DNA of 64,000 nucleotides from Streptomyces seoulensis (GCF_004328625.1 NZ_CP032229.1:1550001-1614000), one strand, 5' to 3'; counted from the stretch's first letter, positions 17,773 through 28,975 are shown. A program made the numbers and translations. The notes: a model not told the origin generated them from the letters alone.

Positions 17773-18420
17773 TCAGATCTCCCGCAGCCGCTTGGCGAAC
17801 TCGGCCGCCGCCGCGCCCGGATCGTCCGCGGCCGTGATCGCGCGGACCACGACGACCCGGCGGGCGCCCGCGTCGAGCACCTCGTCCAGGTTGGTCCGGT
17901 CGATGCCGCCGATGGCGAACCAGGGGCGCTCGGCCTCAAGGCTCGCGGCGTACCGGACCAGGCCGAGGCCGGGGGCGTGGCGGCCGGGCTTGGTGGGGGT
18001 GGGCCAGCAGGGGCCGGTGCAGAAGTAGTCCACGCCGTCCTGTGTGGCGGCCGCGGCGGCCTCCAGCTCGGAGTGGGTGGAGCGGCCGACCAGGACCCGG
18101 TCGCCGAGGATCGCGCGGGCGGCCGGTACCGGCAGGTCGCCCTGGCCGAGGTGGAGCACGTCGGCTCCGGCGGCGTGGGCCACGTCGGCCCGGTCGTTCA
18201 CCGCGAGCAGCTTGCCGTGCCGGGCGCAGGCGTCGGCGAACACCTCCAGGTGGGCCAGCTCCTCGGCGGCCTCCATGCCCTTGTCCCGCAGCTGGACGAT
18301 GTCGACACCGCCGGCCAGGACCGCGTCCAGGAACTCGGCGAGGTCGCCCTGTTCCCTGCGGGCGTCCGTGCAGAGGTAGAGCCGGGCGTCGGCGAGGCGG
18401 TCGCGGGCGGTGTCGGGCAT
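17773..18420 (-). CDS. thiE: Thiamine-phosphate synthase
   Basis: 215 residues. ThiE joins the pyrimidine diphosphate HMP-PP with the thiazole phosphate. Visible motifs are [21 protein letters not shown] (Q-x-R-x-K phosphate/pyrimidine binding), [35 protein letters not shown] and [21 protein letters not shown], ending with the phosphate-binding [11 protein letters not shown] 18420 has GGGGGA upstream. It lies outside the riboswitch-controlled thiOSG operon and I see no TPP element of its own in the 95-nt gap upstream. Confidence 0.95.
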   Translation of the reverse strand: MPDTARDRLADARLYLCTDARREQGDLAEFLDAVLAGGVDIVQLRDKGMEAAEELAHLEVFADACARHGKLLAVNDRADVAHAAGADVLHLGQGDLPVPAARAILGDRVLVGRSTHSELEAAAAATQDGVDYFCTGPCWPTPTKPGRHAPGLGLVRYAASLEAERPWFAIGGIDRTNLDEVLDAGARRVVVVRAITAADDPGAAAAEFAKRLREI

Positions 18421-18514
18421 GCGGTGGGTCCCCCGGTGTTCGGTGTGCGGGTCGTGCTGTGGGCGGGCGGCACCCGGCCGGGTGCCGCCCTGGGGCGCGC
18501 TGATGCGCGGTGGG

Positions 18515-18880
18515 TCAGACGGCCAGCGCCTGGGCCCGGCGCTTCACCTCCGTGCCGCGGTTCTCACTGAGGGCCTGCGCGGGGGTGCCGGGCAGGGAGG
18601 GGTCCGGGGTGAAGAGCCACTCGATCATCTCTTCGTCCGTGAAACCGTTGTCCCGCAGGAGTGTCAGGGTGCCGGTGAGGCCCTTGACGACCTTGTCCTC
18701 GTCGATGAAGGCGGCGGGGACGTGCAGCGCGCGGTTCTCACCGCGGCGTACGGCGATGAGCTGGCCCTCCTTGACCAGCTGCCGCACACGCGTCACCTCG
18801 ACGTCGAGCTGTTCGGCGATGTCGGGGAGGGTGAGCCAGGCGGGGACAAGAGCGTCGGTCTTGGTGTCAATCTCGGTCAC
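18515..18880 (-). CDS. Rv2175c-family DNA-binding protein
   Basis: 121 residues. The N-terminal half is a helix-turn-helix ([33 protein letters not shown], about residues 15-50), and the rest matches the Rv2175c C-terminal domain ([36 protein letters not shown]). In Mycobacterium tuberculosis Rv2175c is a substrate of the kinase PknL; here a PASTA kinase gene lies 4 kb away (23001). GTG 18880 is used; an in-frame GTG at 18904 is less likely because residues between are not conserved in my memory of the family. Confidence 0.85.
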   Translation of the reverse strand: MTEIDTKTDALVPAWLTLPDIAEQLDVEVTRVRQLVKEGQLIAVRRGENRALHVPAAFIDEDKVVKGLTGTLTLLRDNGFTDEEMIEWLFTPDPSLPGTPAQALSENRGTEVKRRAQALAV

Positions 18881-18946
18881 GACATCTAGCCTGCCATCCC
18901 CCACCGACAGCCGGTAGTCGGGCCACTGAGCGCCCGGGCGTCCGGC

Positions 18947-20179
18947 CTACTCCAGGACGGCCTGCTTCAGCGGGAGCGCGGGGTCCCTCAGAGCCTCGGC
19001 GTCCATCACCCGGCCCGCCTCGATCAGCCGCCTGCCCTGGGCCAGGTCGCGGGGCCGGCCCACCGCCAGCAGGGCCACCAGGCGGCCCTCGCGCAGCCAG
19101 CACACGGTCCAGGCGGGGTCGGCCGGGTCACCGCGCCACACCGTGCGGTCGGCGGCCGCGTGGTGTCCCACGTACTGCACGAACCGCCCGAACTGCTCGG
19201 ACCAGAAGTACGGCACCGGGTCGTAGGGCGCCGCCTCCTCGCCCAGGATGTCGGCGGCGACCGTACGGGGGCCCTGGAGGGCGTTGTCCCAGTGGTGGAC
19301 GAGGAGCCGCTCGGTGTAGCGGGCCGAGGGGAAGGAGGTGCAGTCGCCGACCGCGTACACATCGGCGGCGGAGGTGCGCAGCCGGTCGTCGGCCAGCACG
19401 TCGCCGTGCGGACCGAGGGCGATGCCGGAGCCGGTGAGCCAGCCGGTGGCGGGGTGGGCGCCGATGCCGACCACGACGGCGCCGGAAGGCAGGCGAGCGC
19501 CGTCGTCCAGCACGACCGCGCCGGGCTCGACGGCCGCCACCCGGGCGCCGGTGCGCAGGGTGACCCCGGCATCGGCGTACCAGGCGGTCATCGGGGCGGC
19601 GACCTCGGCGGGCAGGGCGCCGGCCAGCGGGCGGTCGGCGGCCTCGACGACGGTCACCGCGCAGCCCGCCTCCCGGGCGGCGGTGGCGAACTCGGCGCCG
19701 ATCCAGCCCGCGCCGACCACCACCACGTCGTGCTGCGCGGCCAGCACCGGGCGCAGCCGCTCGGCGTCGTCCAGGGTGCGCAGCAGATGCACGTCCGGCG
19801 CCTGGCCGGTGCCGGGCAGCCGGACGGGTTCGGCACCGGTGGCGAGGACCAGCACGTCGTACGGGACGGGCCCGGCGGCGGTGTCCAGTTCGTGCTCGGC
19901 GGGGCGGACGCCGAGCGCCTCGCAGCCGAGCCGCAGGTCGATGTCGAGCGAGGCGAAGTCCACGTCGAAGGCGGAGCCGTCGGCGGTGCCCAGCAGGATG
20001 GCCTTGGACAGCGGGGGCCGGTCGTACGGCTGGTGCGGCTCGGCGCCGATCAGGGTGACGGGGCCGGTGAAGCCCTGTTCGCGCAGGGCGACGGCGGTCT
20101 GCACCCCGGCCATCCCCGCCCCGACGACGACCACGCGCCGCTCCTGTACCGAACCCTCCGAAGATCTCTGCTCGCTCAC
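18947..20179 (-). CDS. NAD(P)/FAD-dependent ferredoxin-reductase-type oxidoreductase
   Basis: 410 residues of the rubredoxin/putidaredoxin reductase type. FAD-binding VVVVGAGMAGVQTAVALREQGFTGPVTLIGAEPHQPYDRPPLSK-like start, ATGAEPVRLPG, a second dinucleotide fold VVVVGAGWIGAEFATAAREAG for NAD(P)H, and the C-terminal FAD loop ADVYAVGDCTSFPS are all present. Such enzymes pass electrons from NAD(P)H to a ferredoxin for P450s or dioxygenases; no ferredoxin or P450 gene adjoins. GTG 20179 is used, preceded by GGGTGGCGAT. Confidence 0.88.
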   Translation of the reverse strand: MSEQRSSEGSVQERRVVVVGAGMAGVQTAVALREQGFTGPVTLIGAEPHQPYDRPPLSKAILLGTADGSAFDVDFASLDIDLRLGCEALGVRPAEHELDTAAGPVPYDVLVLATGAEPVRLPGTGQAPDVHLLRTLDDAERLRPVLAAQHDVVVVGAGWIGAEFATAAREAGCAVTVVEAADRPLAGALPAEVAAPMTAWYADAGVTLRTGARVAAVEPGAVVLDDGARLPSGAVVVGIGAHPATGWLTGSGIALGPHGDVLADDRLRTSAADVYAVGDCTSFPSARYTERLLVHHWDNALQGPRTVAADILGEEAAPYDPVPYFWSEQFGRFVQYVGHHAAADRTVWRGDPADPAWTVCWLREGRLVALLAVGRPRDLAQGRRLIEAGRVMDAEALRDPALPLKQAVLE

Positions 20180-20212
20180 ATCGCCACCCTAAGACACCTG
20201 ACTTCCCGTCAG

Positions 20213-20563
20213 TCAGTGCGCGGCGGCACCGACCTCTTCCACCACGCTGGTGCCCGCGCCCGGCCCGGATTCCCACTCCCACTCCTCCTCCAGCCGGACC
20301 CGGCCGTCGGGCAGCTCGGTCACGGTGGAGACACAGTGCCCGGAGGCGGTGGTGCCGTCGTGTCGGAGCTGCACGTAGCGGAAGTCCAGCCGGTCCCCGG
20401 CGCGGGTGCCGACGAGGTGGCCGCGCGCGATGTCCCCGCCCGCGTACTCGGCCCAGATCCGCCCCTCGCTCTCGTGGTAGGCGAACCGGGTCCCGGTGCC
20501 CACCTGGCCCGGTGCCTGGTCCGTCACGGGGGCGAGGGTGAGTCCGTCGAGCGAGCGGGGCAT
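20213..20563 (-). CDS. Conserved hypothetical protein (small beta-barrel type)
   Basis: 116 residues without membrane segments. Alternating patterns (GTRFAYHESEGRIWAEYAGGDIARGHLVGTRAGDRLDFRYVQLRHDGTTASGHCVSTVTELPDGRVRLEEEWEW-like) suggest antiparallel strands. Proteins of this look are often annotated loosely as N-acetylglutamate synthase, but no acetyltransferase motif is seen, so I would not use that name. ATG 20563 has GGGAG ten nt upstream. Its start faces the thiO promoter across a 50-nt gap. Confidence 0.75.
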   Translation of the reverse strand: MPRSLDGLTLAPVTDQAPGQVGTGTRFAYHESEGRIWAEYAGGDIARGHLVGTRAGDRLDFRYVQLRHDGTTASGHCVSTVTELPDGRVRLEEEWEWESGPGAGTSVVEEVGAAAH

Positions 20564-20577
20564 GGGCGAGGGCTCCC

Positions 20578-20606
20578 TTACGGTGAACTGGGCGGGCGGC
20601 TAGGCT
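20578..20606 (+). promoter_or_regulatory. Candidate promoter of the thiO-thiS-thiG operon
   Basis: TTACGG (20578-20583), 17 bp, TAGGCT (20601-20606). The predicted start near 20613 lies just before the riboswitch. Confidence 0.4.
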
Positions 20607-20617
20607 GGCCACCGTAA

Positions 20618-20716
20618 CTGCACTCGCGGGAGCCCGGACGCACCGGGCTGAGAGGGAGGCTGGCGGCCTCCGACCGTACGAACCTGATCCGGGTCATGCC
20701 GGCGAAGGGAGGGGCG
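20618..20716 (+). promoter_or_regulatory. TPP (thiamine pyrophosphate) riboswitch
   Basis: The conserved elements occur in order: GGGCTGAGA (20645-20653) of the pyrimidine-sensing arm, a short variable hairpin, ACCTGATCCGGGTCATGCC (20682-20700) of the diphosphate-sensing arm, and GCGAAGGGA (20702-20710). The closing GAAGGGAGG also forms the ribosome binding site for thiO at 20725, so ligand binding should hide it and block translation, the usual actinobacterial mode. A small GGGCG/CGCCC hairpin (20712-20724) lies directly before the ATG. Confidence 0.95.
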
Positions 20717-20724
20717 AGACGCCC

Positions 20725-22990
<2,266 letters not shown>

Positions 22991-23000
22991 ACTCGCCCGC

Positions 23001-24947
23001 GTGGATACGACCCTTTCGGACCCCCTCCTCGGCCAGGTGCTCGACGGCCGCTATCGCGTCGAGGCGCGGATCGCCGTCGGCGGGATGGCGACCGTGTACC
23101 GGGCCCTGGACATCCGGCTGGACCGGGTCCTGGCCCTCAAGGTGATGCATCCGGCGCTGGCCGCCGACGGCGCCTTCGTGGACCGGTTCATCCGCGAGGC
23201 CAAGTCGGTCGCCCGGCTGGCCCACCCCAATGTGGTGCAGGTCTTCGACCAGGGCACCGACGGGGGCTGGGTCTACCTCGCCATGGAGTACGTCGCCGGG
23301 TGCACCCTGCGTGACGTGCTGCGCGAGCGGGGCGCGCTGCGGCCGAGGGCGGCCCTGGACATCCTGGAGCCTGTGCTCGCCGCGCTGGGCGCCGCGCACC
23401 GGGCCGGGTTCGTGCACCGGGACATGAAGCCGGAGAACGTGCTGATCGGGGACGACGGCCGGGTCAAGGTCGCCGACTTTGGTCTGGTGCGCGCGGTGGA
23501 CACGGTCACCAGCACCACCGGTTCGGTCCTCGGCACCGTCTCCTACCTGGCGCCGGAGCAGATCGAGCAGGGCACCGCCGACCCGCGCGTGGACGTGTAC
23601 GCCTGCGGTGTCGTGCTCTACGAGATGCTGACCGGCGCCAAGCCGCACTCCGGGGACTCCCCCGCCCAGGTCATCTACCAGCACCTGAACGAAGACGTGC
23701 CCGCGCCCTCGGCGCTGGCGCCGGGCCTGGCCCACGAGCTGGACGCCCTGGTGGCCGCCGCCACCGCCCGCACCCCGGCCCTGCGCCCGGCGGACGCGGC
23801 CGCGCTGCTCGGCGAGGTGCTGCGGGTGCGCGGCACGCTCACCGAGGAGCAGCTCGACGCGCTGCCCCCGCGGGCCGTGTCGGTCGCCCACGACAACGCG
23901 GGCGACCGGACGAGCGTGCTGCCGCGCGCCATGACGGTCCGGCCGCTCCCGGTCGACGGGGACGGCACGGACGGCACGGACGGCCACAACGTCACGAGCG
24001 TGCTGCACACCACCGACATCGAGCCCCCGCCCACCCGGCGCGGCACGGGTCGGTCCCGGCGGCCCCGCCGCGGGCTGCTCACCCTGCTGGCCACGGTGCT
24101 GGTGGTCCTCGGCGTCGGCGGCGGGGTCTGGTACATCAACTCGGGCCAGTTCACCAAGGTGCCGCCGGTGCTGTCGCGCACCCAGGACCAGGCCGAGCAG
24201 CGCCTGAAGGCGGCCGGTCTCCAGGTGGGCGGCGTGAAGCGGGCCTACAGCGACACGGTGGACCGGGGCACGGTCATCAGCACCGACCCGTCGGCCGGTT
24301 CGCGCGTCCGGGGCCATGCCTCGGTGGGGCTCACGGTCTCGCTGGGCCCGCGTACGGTCCCGGTGCCCCGGGTGGCGGGTCAGTCGCTGGAGCGGGCGCG
24401 GGAGCGGCTGAAGTCGGCCGGTCTGGAGCCGGGCATGGTCACGCGCGAGTTCAGCGACGAGGTGGACCGGGGCTCGGTGATCCGTACGACGCCGGATGCG
24501 GGCACCGACCGGCACGCCGGGTCGGCGATCGCGCTGGTCGTCAGCAAGGGCGCCCCGGTCGACATCCCGGACGTCAGCGGTGAGGACGCGGAGAGCGCGC
24601 GCCAGGACCTGACCGACGCCGGGCTGAAGGTGAGGATCGCCGCCGAGCGCGTCAACTCCGACTACGACAAGGGCCAGGTCGCCGCCCAGTCCCCGGAGCC
24701 GGGTGCGCGGGGCGCCGAGGGCGACACGGTGACGCTGACGCTGTCCAAGGGCCCGGAGATGGTGCGGGTGCCGGACGTGACCGGGTCGAACGTGGACGAC
24801 GCGCACCGGAAGCTGGAGGCGGCCGGGTTCGAGGTCCACGAGGACCGGGGACTGCTGGGGCTGTTCGGCGACACGGTGAAGAGGCAGTCGGTGGCGGGCG
24901 GCGACGAGGCGCCCAAGGGCTCGAAGATCACGATCACCATCCGGTGA
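23001..24947 (+). CDS. PknB-type Ser/Thr protein kinase with four PASTA domains
   Basis: 648 residues. The cytosolic kinase domain (about 15-285) has the P-loop IAVGGMATVYRA, catalytic Lys47 (LALKVMH), HRDMKPENVLI (Asp141) and DFG 159-161 followed by SYLAPEQIEQGTADPRVDVYACG. One membrane span is near residues 357-377 (LLTLLATVLVVLGVGGGVWYI). Four extracellular PASTA repeats follow, which in this family sense muropeptides or lipid II. It could phosphorylate cell-wall or division proteins; the Rv2175c-like protein at 18515 is a possible substrate by analogy. GTG 23001 follows a -10 by 7 nt. Confidence 0.95.
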   Translation: MDTTLSDPLLGQVLDGRYRVEARIAVGGMATVYRALDIRLDRVLALKVMHPALAADGAFVDRFIREAKSVARLAHPNVVQVFDQGTDGGWVYLAMEYVAGCTLRDVLRERGALRPRAALDILEPVLAALGAAHRAGFVHRDMKPENVLIGDDGRVKVADFGLVRAVDTVTSTTGSVLGTVSYLAPEQIEQGTADPRVDVYACGVVLYEMLTGAKPHSGDSPAQVIYQHLNEDVPAPSALAPGLAHELDALVAAATARTPALRPADAAALLGEVLRVRGTLTEEQLDALPPRAVSVAHDNAGDRTSVLPRAMTVRPLPVDGDGTDGTDGHNVTSVLHTTDIEPPPTRRGTGRSRRPRRGLLTLLATVLVVLGVGGGVWYINSGQFTKVPPVLSRTQDQAEQRLKAAGLQVGGVKRAYSDTVDRGTVISTDPSAGSRVRGHASVGLTVSLGPRTVPVPRVAGQSLERARERLKSAGLEPGMVTREFSDEVDRGSVIRTTPDAGTDRHAGSAIALVVSKGAPVDIPDVSGEDAESARQDLTDAGLKVRIAAERVNSDYDKGQVAAQSPEPGARGAEGDTVTLTLSKGPEMVRVPDVTGSNVDDAHRKLEAAGFEVHEDRGLLGLFGDTVKRQSVAGGDEAPKGSKITITIR

Positions 24948-24992
24948 CCGGTCTCACCGGGGCCGCCGGTCCGGGCGCGCGGGACGGCGTGA

Positions 24993-24998
24993 CACCCT
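24993..24998 (+). promoter_or_regulatory. Possible -10 for a leaderless nfo transcript
   Basis: CACCCT ends 6 nt before the GTG at 25005. The match is weak (C at the first position). Confidence 0.3.
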
Positions 24999-25004
24999 GA
25001 ACGG

Positions 25005-25907
25005 GTGACACTCCAGCCGTCCCCCGCAGCTCCCCTCGCCGTCCCCGGTGCCCTCCGCAACCCCGTCGGCGCCCATGTGCCGGTGGCCGGCGGGCTGCAC
25101 ACGACGGGGCTTCCGTACGCCCGGGAGCTGGGGGCGGAGACCGTGCAGGTCTTCGTGGCCAACCCGCGCGGCTGGGCCACCCCGGCCGGGAACCCGGCCC
25201 AGGACGAGGCGTTCCGGGCGGCCTGCGCGGCGGAGTCGGTACCGGCGTACGTGCACGCGCCCTACCTGATCAACTTCGGCTCGCACACCGAGGCGACGGT
25301 GGAGCGCTCGGTTGCGTCGCTGCGGCACTCCCTGCGGCGCGGGCGGGACATCGGGGCGCTCGGCGTGGTGGTGCACACCGGCAGCGCGACCGGCGGACGC
25401 CCGCGCGAGGTGGCCCTGCGGCAGGTGCGCGAGCGTCTGCTGCCGCTGCTGGACGAGCTGACCCACGACGACGACCCGTTCCTGCTGCTGGAGTCGACGG
25501 CCGGGCAGGGTTCCTCACTGTGCTCGCGGACCTGGGACTTCGGCCCGTACTTCGAGGCGCTGGACGCCCATCCGAAGCTCGGCGTCTGCCTGGACACCTG
25601 CCACATCTACGCGGCCGGGCACGACCTGACGGGCCCGGACGGCATGCGGCAGACGCTCGACCTGCTGGTGGAGACCGTGGGCGAGGGACGGCTGAAGCTG
25701 ATCCACGCCAATGACTCCAAGGATGTGGCCGGCGCACACAAGGACCGCCACGAGAACATTGGCTCCGGACACATCGGCGAGGAGCCGTTCCGCGCGCTGA
25801 TGGCTCACCCGGCCACGGCGGGCGTCCCGCTGGTGATCGAGACCCCCGGCGGCAAGGAGGGCCACGCGGCGGACGTGGCCCGGCTGAAGCGCCTCAGGGA
25901 CGGCTAG
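25005..25907 (+). CDS. nfo: Endonuclease IV-type deoxyribonuclease
   Basis: 300 residues, AP endonuclease family 2 TIM barrel. Zinc-binding and active-site motifs in order: VGAHVPVAGGL, YVHAPYLINFGS, VVHTGSATG, LLLESTAGQGSSLC (the conserved Glu), GVCLDTCHIYAAGHDL, LIHANDSKDVAGAHKDRHENIGSGHIG and VIETPGG. It cleaves DNA 5' to abasic sites in base-excision repair. Ends 2 nt from the convergent oxidoreductase gene, with no terminator between them. Confidence 0.92.
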   Translation: MTLQPSPAAPLAVPGALRNPVGAHVPVAGGLHTTGLPYARELGAETVQVFVANPRGWATPAGNPAQDEAFRAACAAESVPAYVHAPYLINFGSHTEATVERSVASLRHSLRRGRDIGALGVVVHTGSATGGRPREVALRQVRERLLPLLDELTHDDDPFLLLESTAGQGSSLCSRTWDFGPYFEALDAHPKLGVCLDTCHIYAAGHDLTGPDGMRQTLDLLVETVGEGRLKLIHANDSKDVAGAHKDRHENIGSGHIGEEPFRALMAHPATAGVPLVIETPGGKEGHAADVARLKRLRDG

Positions 25908-25909
25908 GG

Positions 25910-26542
25910 CTACAGCTCCGGACCGTCGCCCGGCTCCTCCTGGTAGGAGTAGCGCTGTTCCTTCCAGGGGTCGCCCACGTTGTGGTACCCGCGCTGCTCC
26001 CAGAAGCCCCGGCGGTCGGCGGTCATGTACTCCACGCCCCGGACCCACTTGGGGCCCTTCCAGGCGTACAGGTGCGGGACGACCAGGCGGGCCGGGAAGC
26101 CGTGTTCGGCGGTGAGGAGTTCGCCGTCCTTGTGGATGGCGAAGATGGCGCGGTCGTCGGCGAAGTCGGCCAGCCGGAGGTTGGCGCTGAAGCCGTACTC
26201 GGCCCACACCATCACATGGGTGACCCCGGGCGCGGGCGGCGCCAGGTCGAGGATCGCGCGGGCGGGCACCCCGCCCCACTCCGCGCCGAGCATGCTGAAC
26301 TTGGTCACGCAGTGCAGGTCGGCCACGACCGTGGCGTACGGCAGGGCGGTGAACTCCTCGTGGGTCCAGGACCGCTTCTCGCCGTCGGCGGTGGCGCCGA
26401 AGACCCGGAAGTCCCAGCGCTCGGGGCGGAACTTGGGCACGGGCCCGTAGTGCGTGACCGGCCAGCCGCGCTGGAGCCGCTGTCCCGGCGGAAGGTCTGC
26501 CGCCGCCCCCGTCCCAGACGCGTGTTCCACCGGATGAGCCAT
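25910..26542 (-). CDS. Sulfite-oxidase-like molybdopterin oxidoreductase
   Basis: 210 residues comprising just the molybdopterin domain. The presumed molybdenum ligand is Cys78 (ADLHCVTKFSMLGAEWGGV), with GFPARLVVPHLYAWKGPKWVRGVEYM and FWEQRGYHNVGDPWKEQRY typical of the YedY/SorA-like family. There is no Tat signal and no cytochrome domain, so it is probably cytosolic and its electron acceptor is unknown. ATG 26542 was chosen over an upstream start at 26602. The substrate could be sulfite, a methionine sulfoxide or something else. Confidence 0.88.
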   Translation of the reverse strand: MAHPVEHASGTGAAADLPPGQRLQRGWPVTHYGPVPKFRPERWDFRVFGATADGEKRSWTHEEFTALPYATVVADLHCVTKFSMLGAEWGGVPARAILDLAPPAPGVTHVMVWAEYGFSANLRLADFADDRAIFAIHKDGELLTAEHGFPARLVVPHLYAWKGPKWVRGVEYMTADRRGFWEQRGYHNVGDPWKEQRYSYQEEPGDGPEL

Positions 26543-26695
26543 GTCTCCATCCTGACAGACCGGGCGGGGTGCACCCGACCAGCATAGTGACATTTCCGGC
26601 ATTGACTACTAAGTGTGCGCTTACTGGACGGCTCATGGTGCCGGTGGAATCATGCGGCAGGATCTGCCAGGAATGTCCGGAAGGAGCCCACCCCG

Positions 26696-27187
26696 ATGTC
26701 AGGCGACCCCGAGGTCATCGAGCTGCTCAACGAACAGCTCACCGCCGAGCTGACCGCGATCAACCAGTACTTCCTGCACGCCAAGCTCCAGGACCACAAG
26801 GGGTGGACGAAGCTCGCCCGGTACACCAGGGCCGAGTCCTTCGACGAGATGCGGCACGCGGAGGCCCTGACCGACCGCATCCTGATGCTGGACGGCCTGC
26901 CCAACTACCAGCGCCTCTTCCATGTCTCGGTCGGCCAGACGGTGACCGAGATGTTCCGGGCGGACCGGCAGATCGAGGTGGAGGCCATCGACCGGCTGCG
27001 CCGGGGCGTGGAGGTCATGCGCGCCAAGGGCGACATCACCTCGGCCAACGTCTTCGAGGCGATCCTCGCCGACGAGGAGCTGCACATCGACTATCTGGAG
27101 ACCCAGCTCGACCTGATCGAGAAGCTGGGCGAGTCGCTCTACCTGTCCACGGTGATCGAGCAGGTCCAGCCGGACACGGCGGGCTGA
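26696..27187 (+). CDS. bfr: Bacterioferritin
   Basis: 163 residues, four-helix ferritin that stores iron in a 24-mer shell. Ferroxidase ligands Glu18, Glu51 and His54 are in place (QLTAELTAINQYF; ESFDEMRHAE), as is Met52, the axial haem ligand that separates bacterioferritin from ferritin. The later ligands are in LADEELHIDYLE. ATG 26696 has GGAAGGAG upstream. Convergent with its electron donor bfd, 20 nt apart, so storage and release genes share a locus but not a transcript. Confidence 0.95.
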   Translation: MSGDPEVIELLNEQLTAELTAINQYFLHAKLQDHKGWTKLARYTRAESFDEMRHAEALTDRILMLDGLPNYQRLFHVSVGQTVTEMFRADRQIEVEAIDRLRRGVEVMRAKGDITSANVFEAILADEELHIDYLETQLDLIEKLGESLYLSTVIEQVQPDTAG

Positions 27188-27206
27188 ACCGGAGCGCCGG
27201 ACGGGG

Positions 27207-27458
27207 TCAGGCGGCGTCGCCGAGACGGCGTACGGGTGCCTCGGCGGCGGCAGGGACGAGCACCGGCGGGCGCTGGGCGATCTGCTCGCGGCGCGGGCAG
27301 GCGCCCCGGCCCAGGAGGGCCTGGATACGGCGGACACAGCCACCGCAGTCGGTGCCGGCCTTGCAGGCGGAGGCGATCTGGCGCGGGGTGCAGGCGCCGT
27401 TCTCGGCGTGCTGCTTGACCTGCTGCTCGGTGATGCCGAAGCAACTGCAGACGAACAC
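27207..27458 (-). CDS. bfd: Bacterioferritin-associated ferredoxin
   Basis: 83 residues. The [2Fe-2S] motif C-x-C ... C-x-x-C is present (FVCSCFGIT; AGTDCGGCVRRI), as in Bfd proteins that reduce bacterioferritin to release iron. GTG 27458 was chosen: GGGAGG lies 8 nt upstream, whereas the in-frame GTG at 27467 directly abuts that site. The C-terminal 30 residues (CPRREQIAQRPPVLVPAAAE) are an extension without motif. A DmdR-type iron box covers the promoter region, so expression should rise when iron is short. Confidence 0.92.
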   Translation of the reverse strand: MFVCSCFGITEQQVKQHAENGACTPRQIASACKAGTDCGGCVRRIQALLGRGACPRREQIAQRPPVLVPAAAEAPVRRLGDAA

Positions 27459-27509
27459 CAGGTTCACCTCCCGACGGGACCGCCGATCGCTGCCGTCGCC
27501 GGATTTCGG

Positions 27510-27528
27510 TGAGGCAAACCTAACCTAA
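27510..27528 (-). promoter_or_regulatory. DmdR/IdeR iron box upstream of bfd
   Basis: Leftward reading is TTAGGTTAGGTTTGCCTCA, which matches the DtxR-family box (TTAGGTTAGGCTAACCTAA) at 14 of 19 positions, with the whole left half perfect. It lies 52-70 nt before the bfd start. Confidence 0.8.
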
Positions 27529-27557
27529 CCCGGCAGGCGGGAGTCGGGGAAGCGGAA

Positions 27558-27585
27558 GGGCGCGGATCTCGTGTGATCCGCGCCC
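27558..27585 (-). terminator. aroH terminator
   Basis: Perfect 11-bp arms (GGGCGCGGATC / GATCCGCGCCC) with a 6-nt loop, 28 nt beyond the aroH stop. Confidence 0.85.
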
Positions 27586-27612
27586 TACTTCACGCTCAGG
27601 GCCGCTTCGGCC

Positions 27613-28968
27613 TCACTGGTCCCGGTACATCTCCGCGACCAGGAAGGCGAGGTCCAGCGACTGGCTGCGGTTGAGCCGGGGGTCGCAGGCCGTCTCGTAG
27701 CGCTGGTGCAGGTCGTCGACGAAGATCTCGTCGCCGCCGCCCACGCACTCGGTGACGTCGTCACCGGTCAGCTCCACGTGGATGCCGCCGGGGTGGGTGC
27801 CCAGGCCCTTGTGGACCTCGAAGAAGCCCTTGACCTCGTCCAGCACGTCGTCGAAGCGGCGGGTCTTGTGCCCGGAGGCCGCCTCGAAGGTGTTGCCGTG
27901 CATCGGGTCGGTCACCCAGGCCACCGTGGCACCGGACGCCGTGACCTTCTCCACCAGCTCGGGCAGCCGGTCGCGAATCTTGTCGGCGCCCATGCGGACG
28001 ATGAAGGTCAGCCGGCCCGGCTCCCGGTCGGGGTCGAGGCGGTCGATGTAGCGCAGCGCGTCCTCGGCCGTGGTGGTCGGGCCCAGCTTGATGCCGATCG
28101 GGTTGCGGATCTTGGACGCGAACTCGATGTGCGCGCCGTCCATCTGCCGGGTGCGCTCGCCGATCCACACCATGTGCCCGGAGACGTCGTACAGCTTGCC
28201 GGTGCGGGAGTCGACGCGGGTCAGCGCCGACTCGTAGTCCAGCAGCAGCGCCTCGTGCGAGGAGTAGAACTCGACGGTCTTGAACTCCTCCGGCTCCGCG
28301 CCGCAGGCCCGCATGAAGTTCAGCGCCTGGTCGATCTCCCGGGCGAGCTGCTCGTAACGCTGGCCCGACGGCGAGGACTTCACGAAGTCCTGGTTCCAGG
28401 CGTGCACCTGGCGCAGGTCGGCGTAGCCGCCGGTGGTGAAGGCGCGGACCAGGTTGAGCGTGGAGGCGGAGGCGTGGTACATCCGCTTCAGCCGCTCGGG
28501 GTCCGGGTAGCGGCTCTTCTCGGTGAAGTCGAAGCCGTTGACGGAGTCGCCCCGGTACACCGGCAGGGTCACGCCGTCACGGGTCTCGGTGGGCTTGGAG
28601 CGCGGCTTGGAGTACTGGCCCGCGATCCGGCCGACCTTGACCACCGGGACGGACGCGGCGTATGTCAGCACGGCGCCCATCTGGAGGATCGTCTTGACCT
28701 TGGCGCGGATGTGCTCGGCGCCCACCGCGTCGAAGGACTCGGCGCAGTCGCCGCCCTGGAGCAGGAACGCCTCGCCCTTGGCGACGGAGGCCAGCCGGGC
28801 ACGCAACTGGTCGCACTCGCCCGCGAAGACGAGGGGCGGATAGGTCGAAAGCTCCGCGATCACTTCGCGCAGAGCCTCGGTATCCGGGTATTCGGGCTGC
28901 TGCGCCGCGGGCAGGTCTCGCCAGGTCGCCTCGGCGGCCACGGCTCGGGAATCAGCGTTCACGGTCAC
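27613..28968 (-). CDS. aroH: Class II 3-deoxy-7-phosphoheptulonate (DAHP) synthase
   Basis: 451 residues, the plant/actinobacterial class II length. It condenses PEP and erythrose 4-phosphate, the first step of the shikimate pathway. Recognisable blocks are PPLVFAGECDQLRARLASVAKGEAFLLQGGDCAESFD (with the metal-binding Cys), VVKVGRIAGQYSKPRSKPTE, YRGDSVNGFDF, FYSSHEALLLDYESALTR, HMVWIGERTRQMDGAHIEF, WVTDPMHGNTFEA and GGIHVELTGDDVTECVGG. GTG 28968 was kept because a -10 hexamer lies 7 nt before it; GTG 28962, with GGGAGG at better spacing, is an alternative. Divergent from trpEG, so aromatic entry and Trp branch genes share a control region. Confidence 0.95.
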   Translation of the reverse strand: MTVNADSRAVAAEATWRDLPAAQQPEYPDTEALREVIAELSTYPPLVFAGECDQLRARLASVAKGEAFLLQGGDCAESFDAVGAEHIRAKVKTILQMGAVLTYAASVPVVKVGRIAGQYSKPRSKPTETRDGVTLPVYRGDSVNGFDFTEKSRYPDPERLKRMYHASASTLNLVRAFTTGGYADLRQVHAWNQDFVKSSPSGQRYEQLAREIDQALNFMRACGAEPEEFKTVEFYSSHEALLLDYESALTRVDSRTGKLYDVSGHMVWIGERTRQMDGAHIEFASKIRNPIGIKLGPTTTAEDALRYIDRLDPDREPGRLTFIVRMGADKIRDRLPELVEKVTASGATVAWVTDPMHGNTFEAASGHKTRRFDDVLDEVKGFFEVHKGLGTHPGGIHVELTGDDVTECVGGGDEIFVDDLHQRYETACDPRLNRSQSLDLAFLVAEMYRDQ

Positions 28969-28975
28969 CCTCCCA

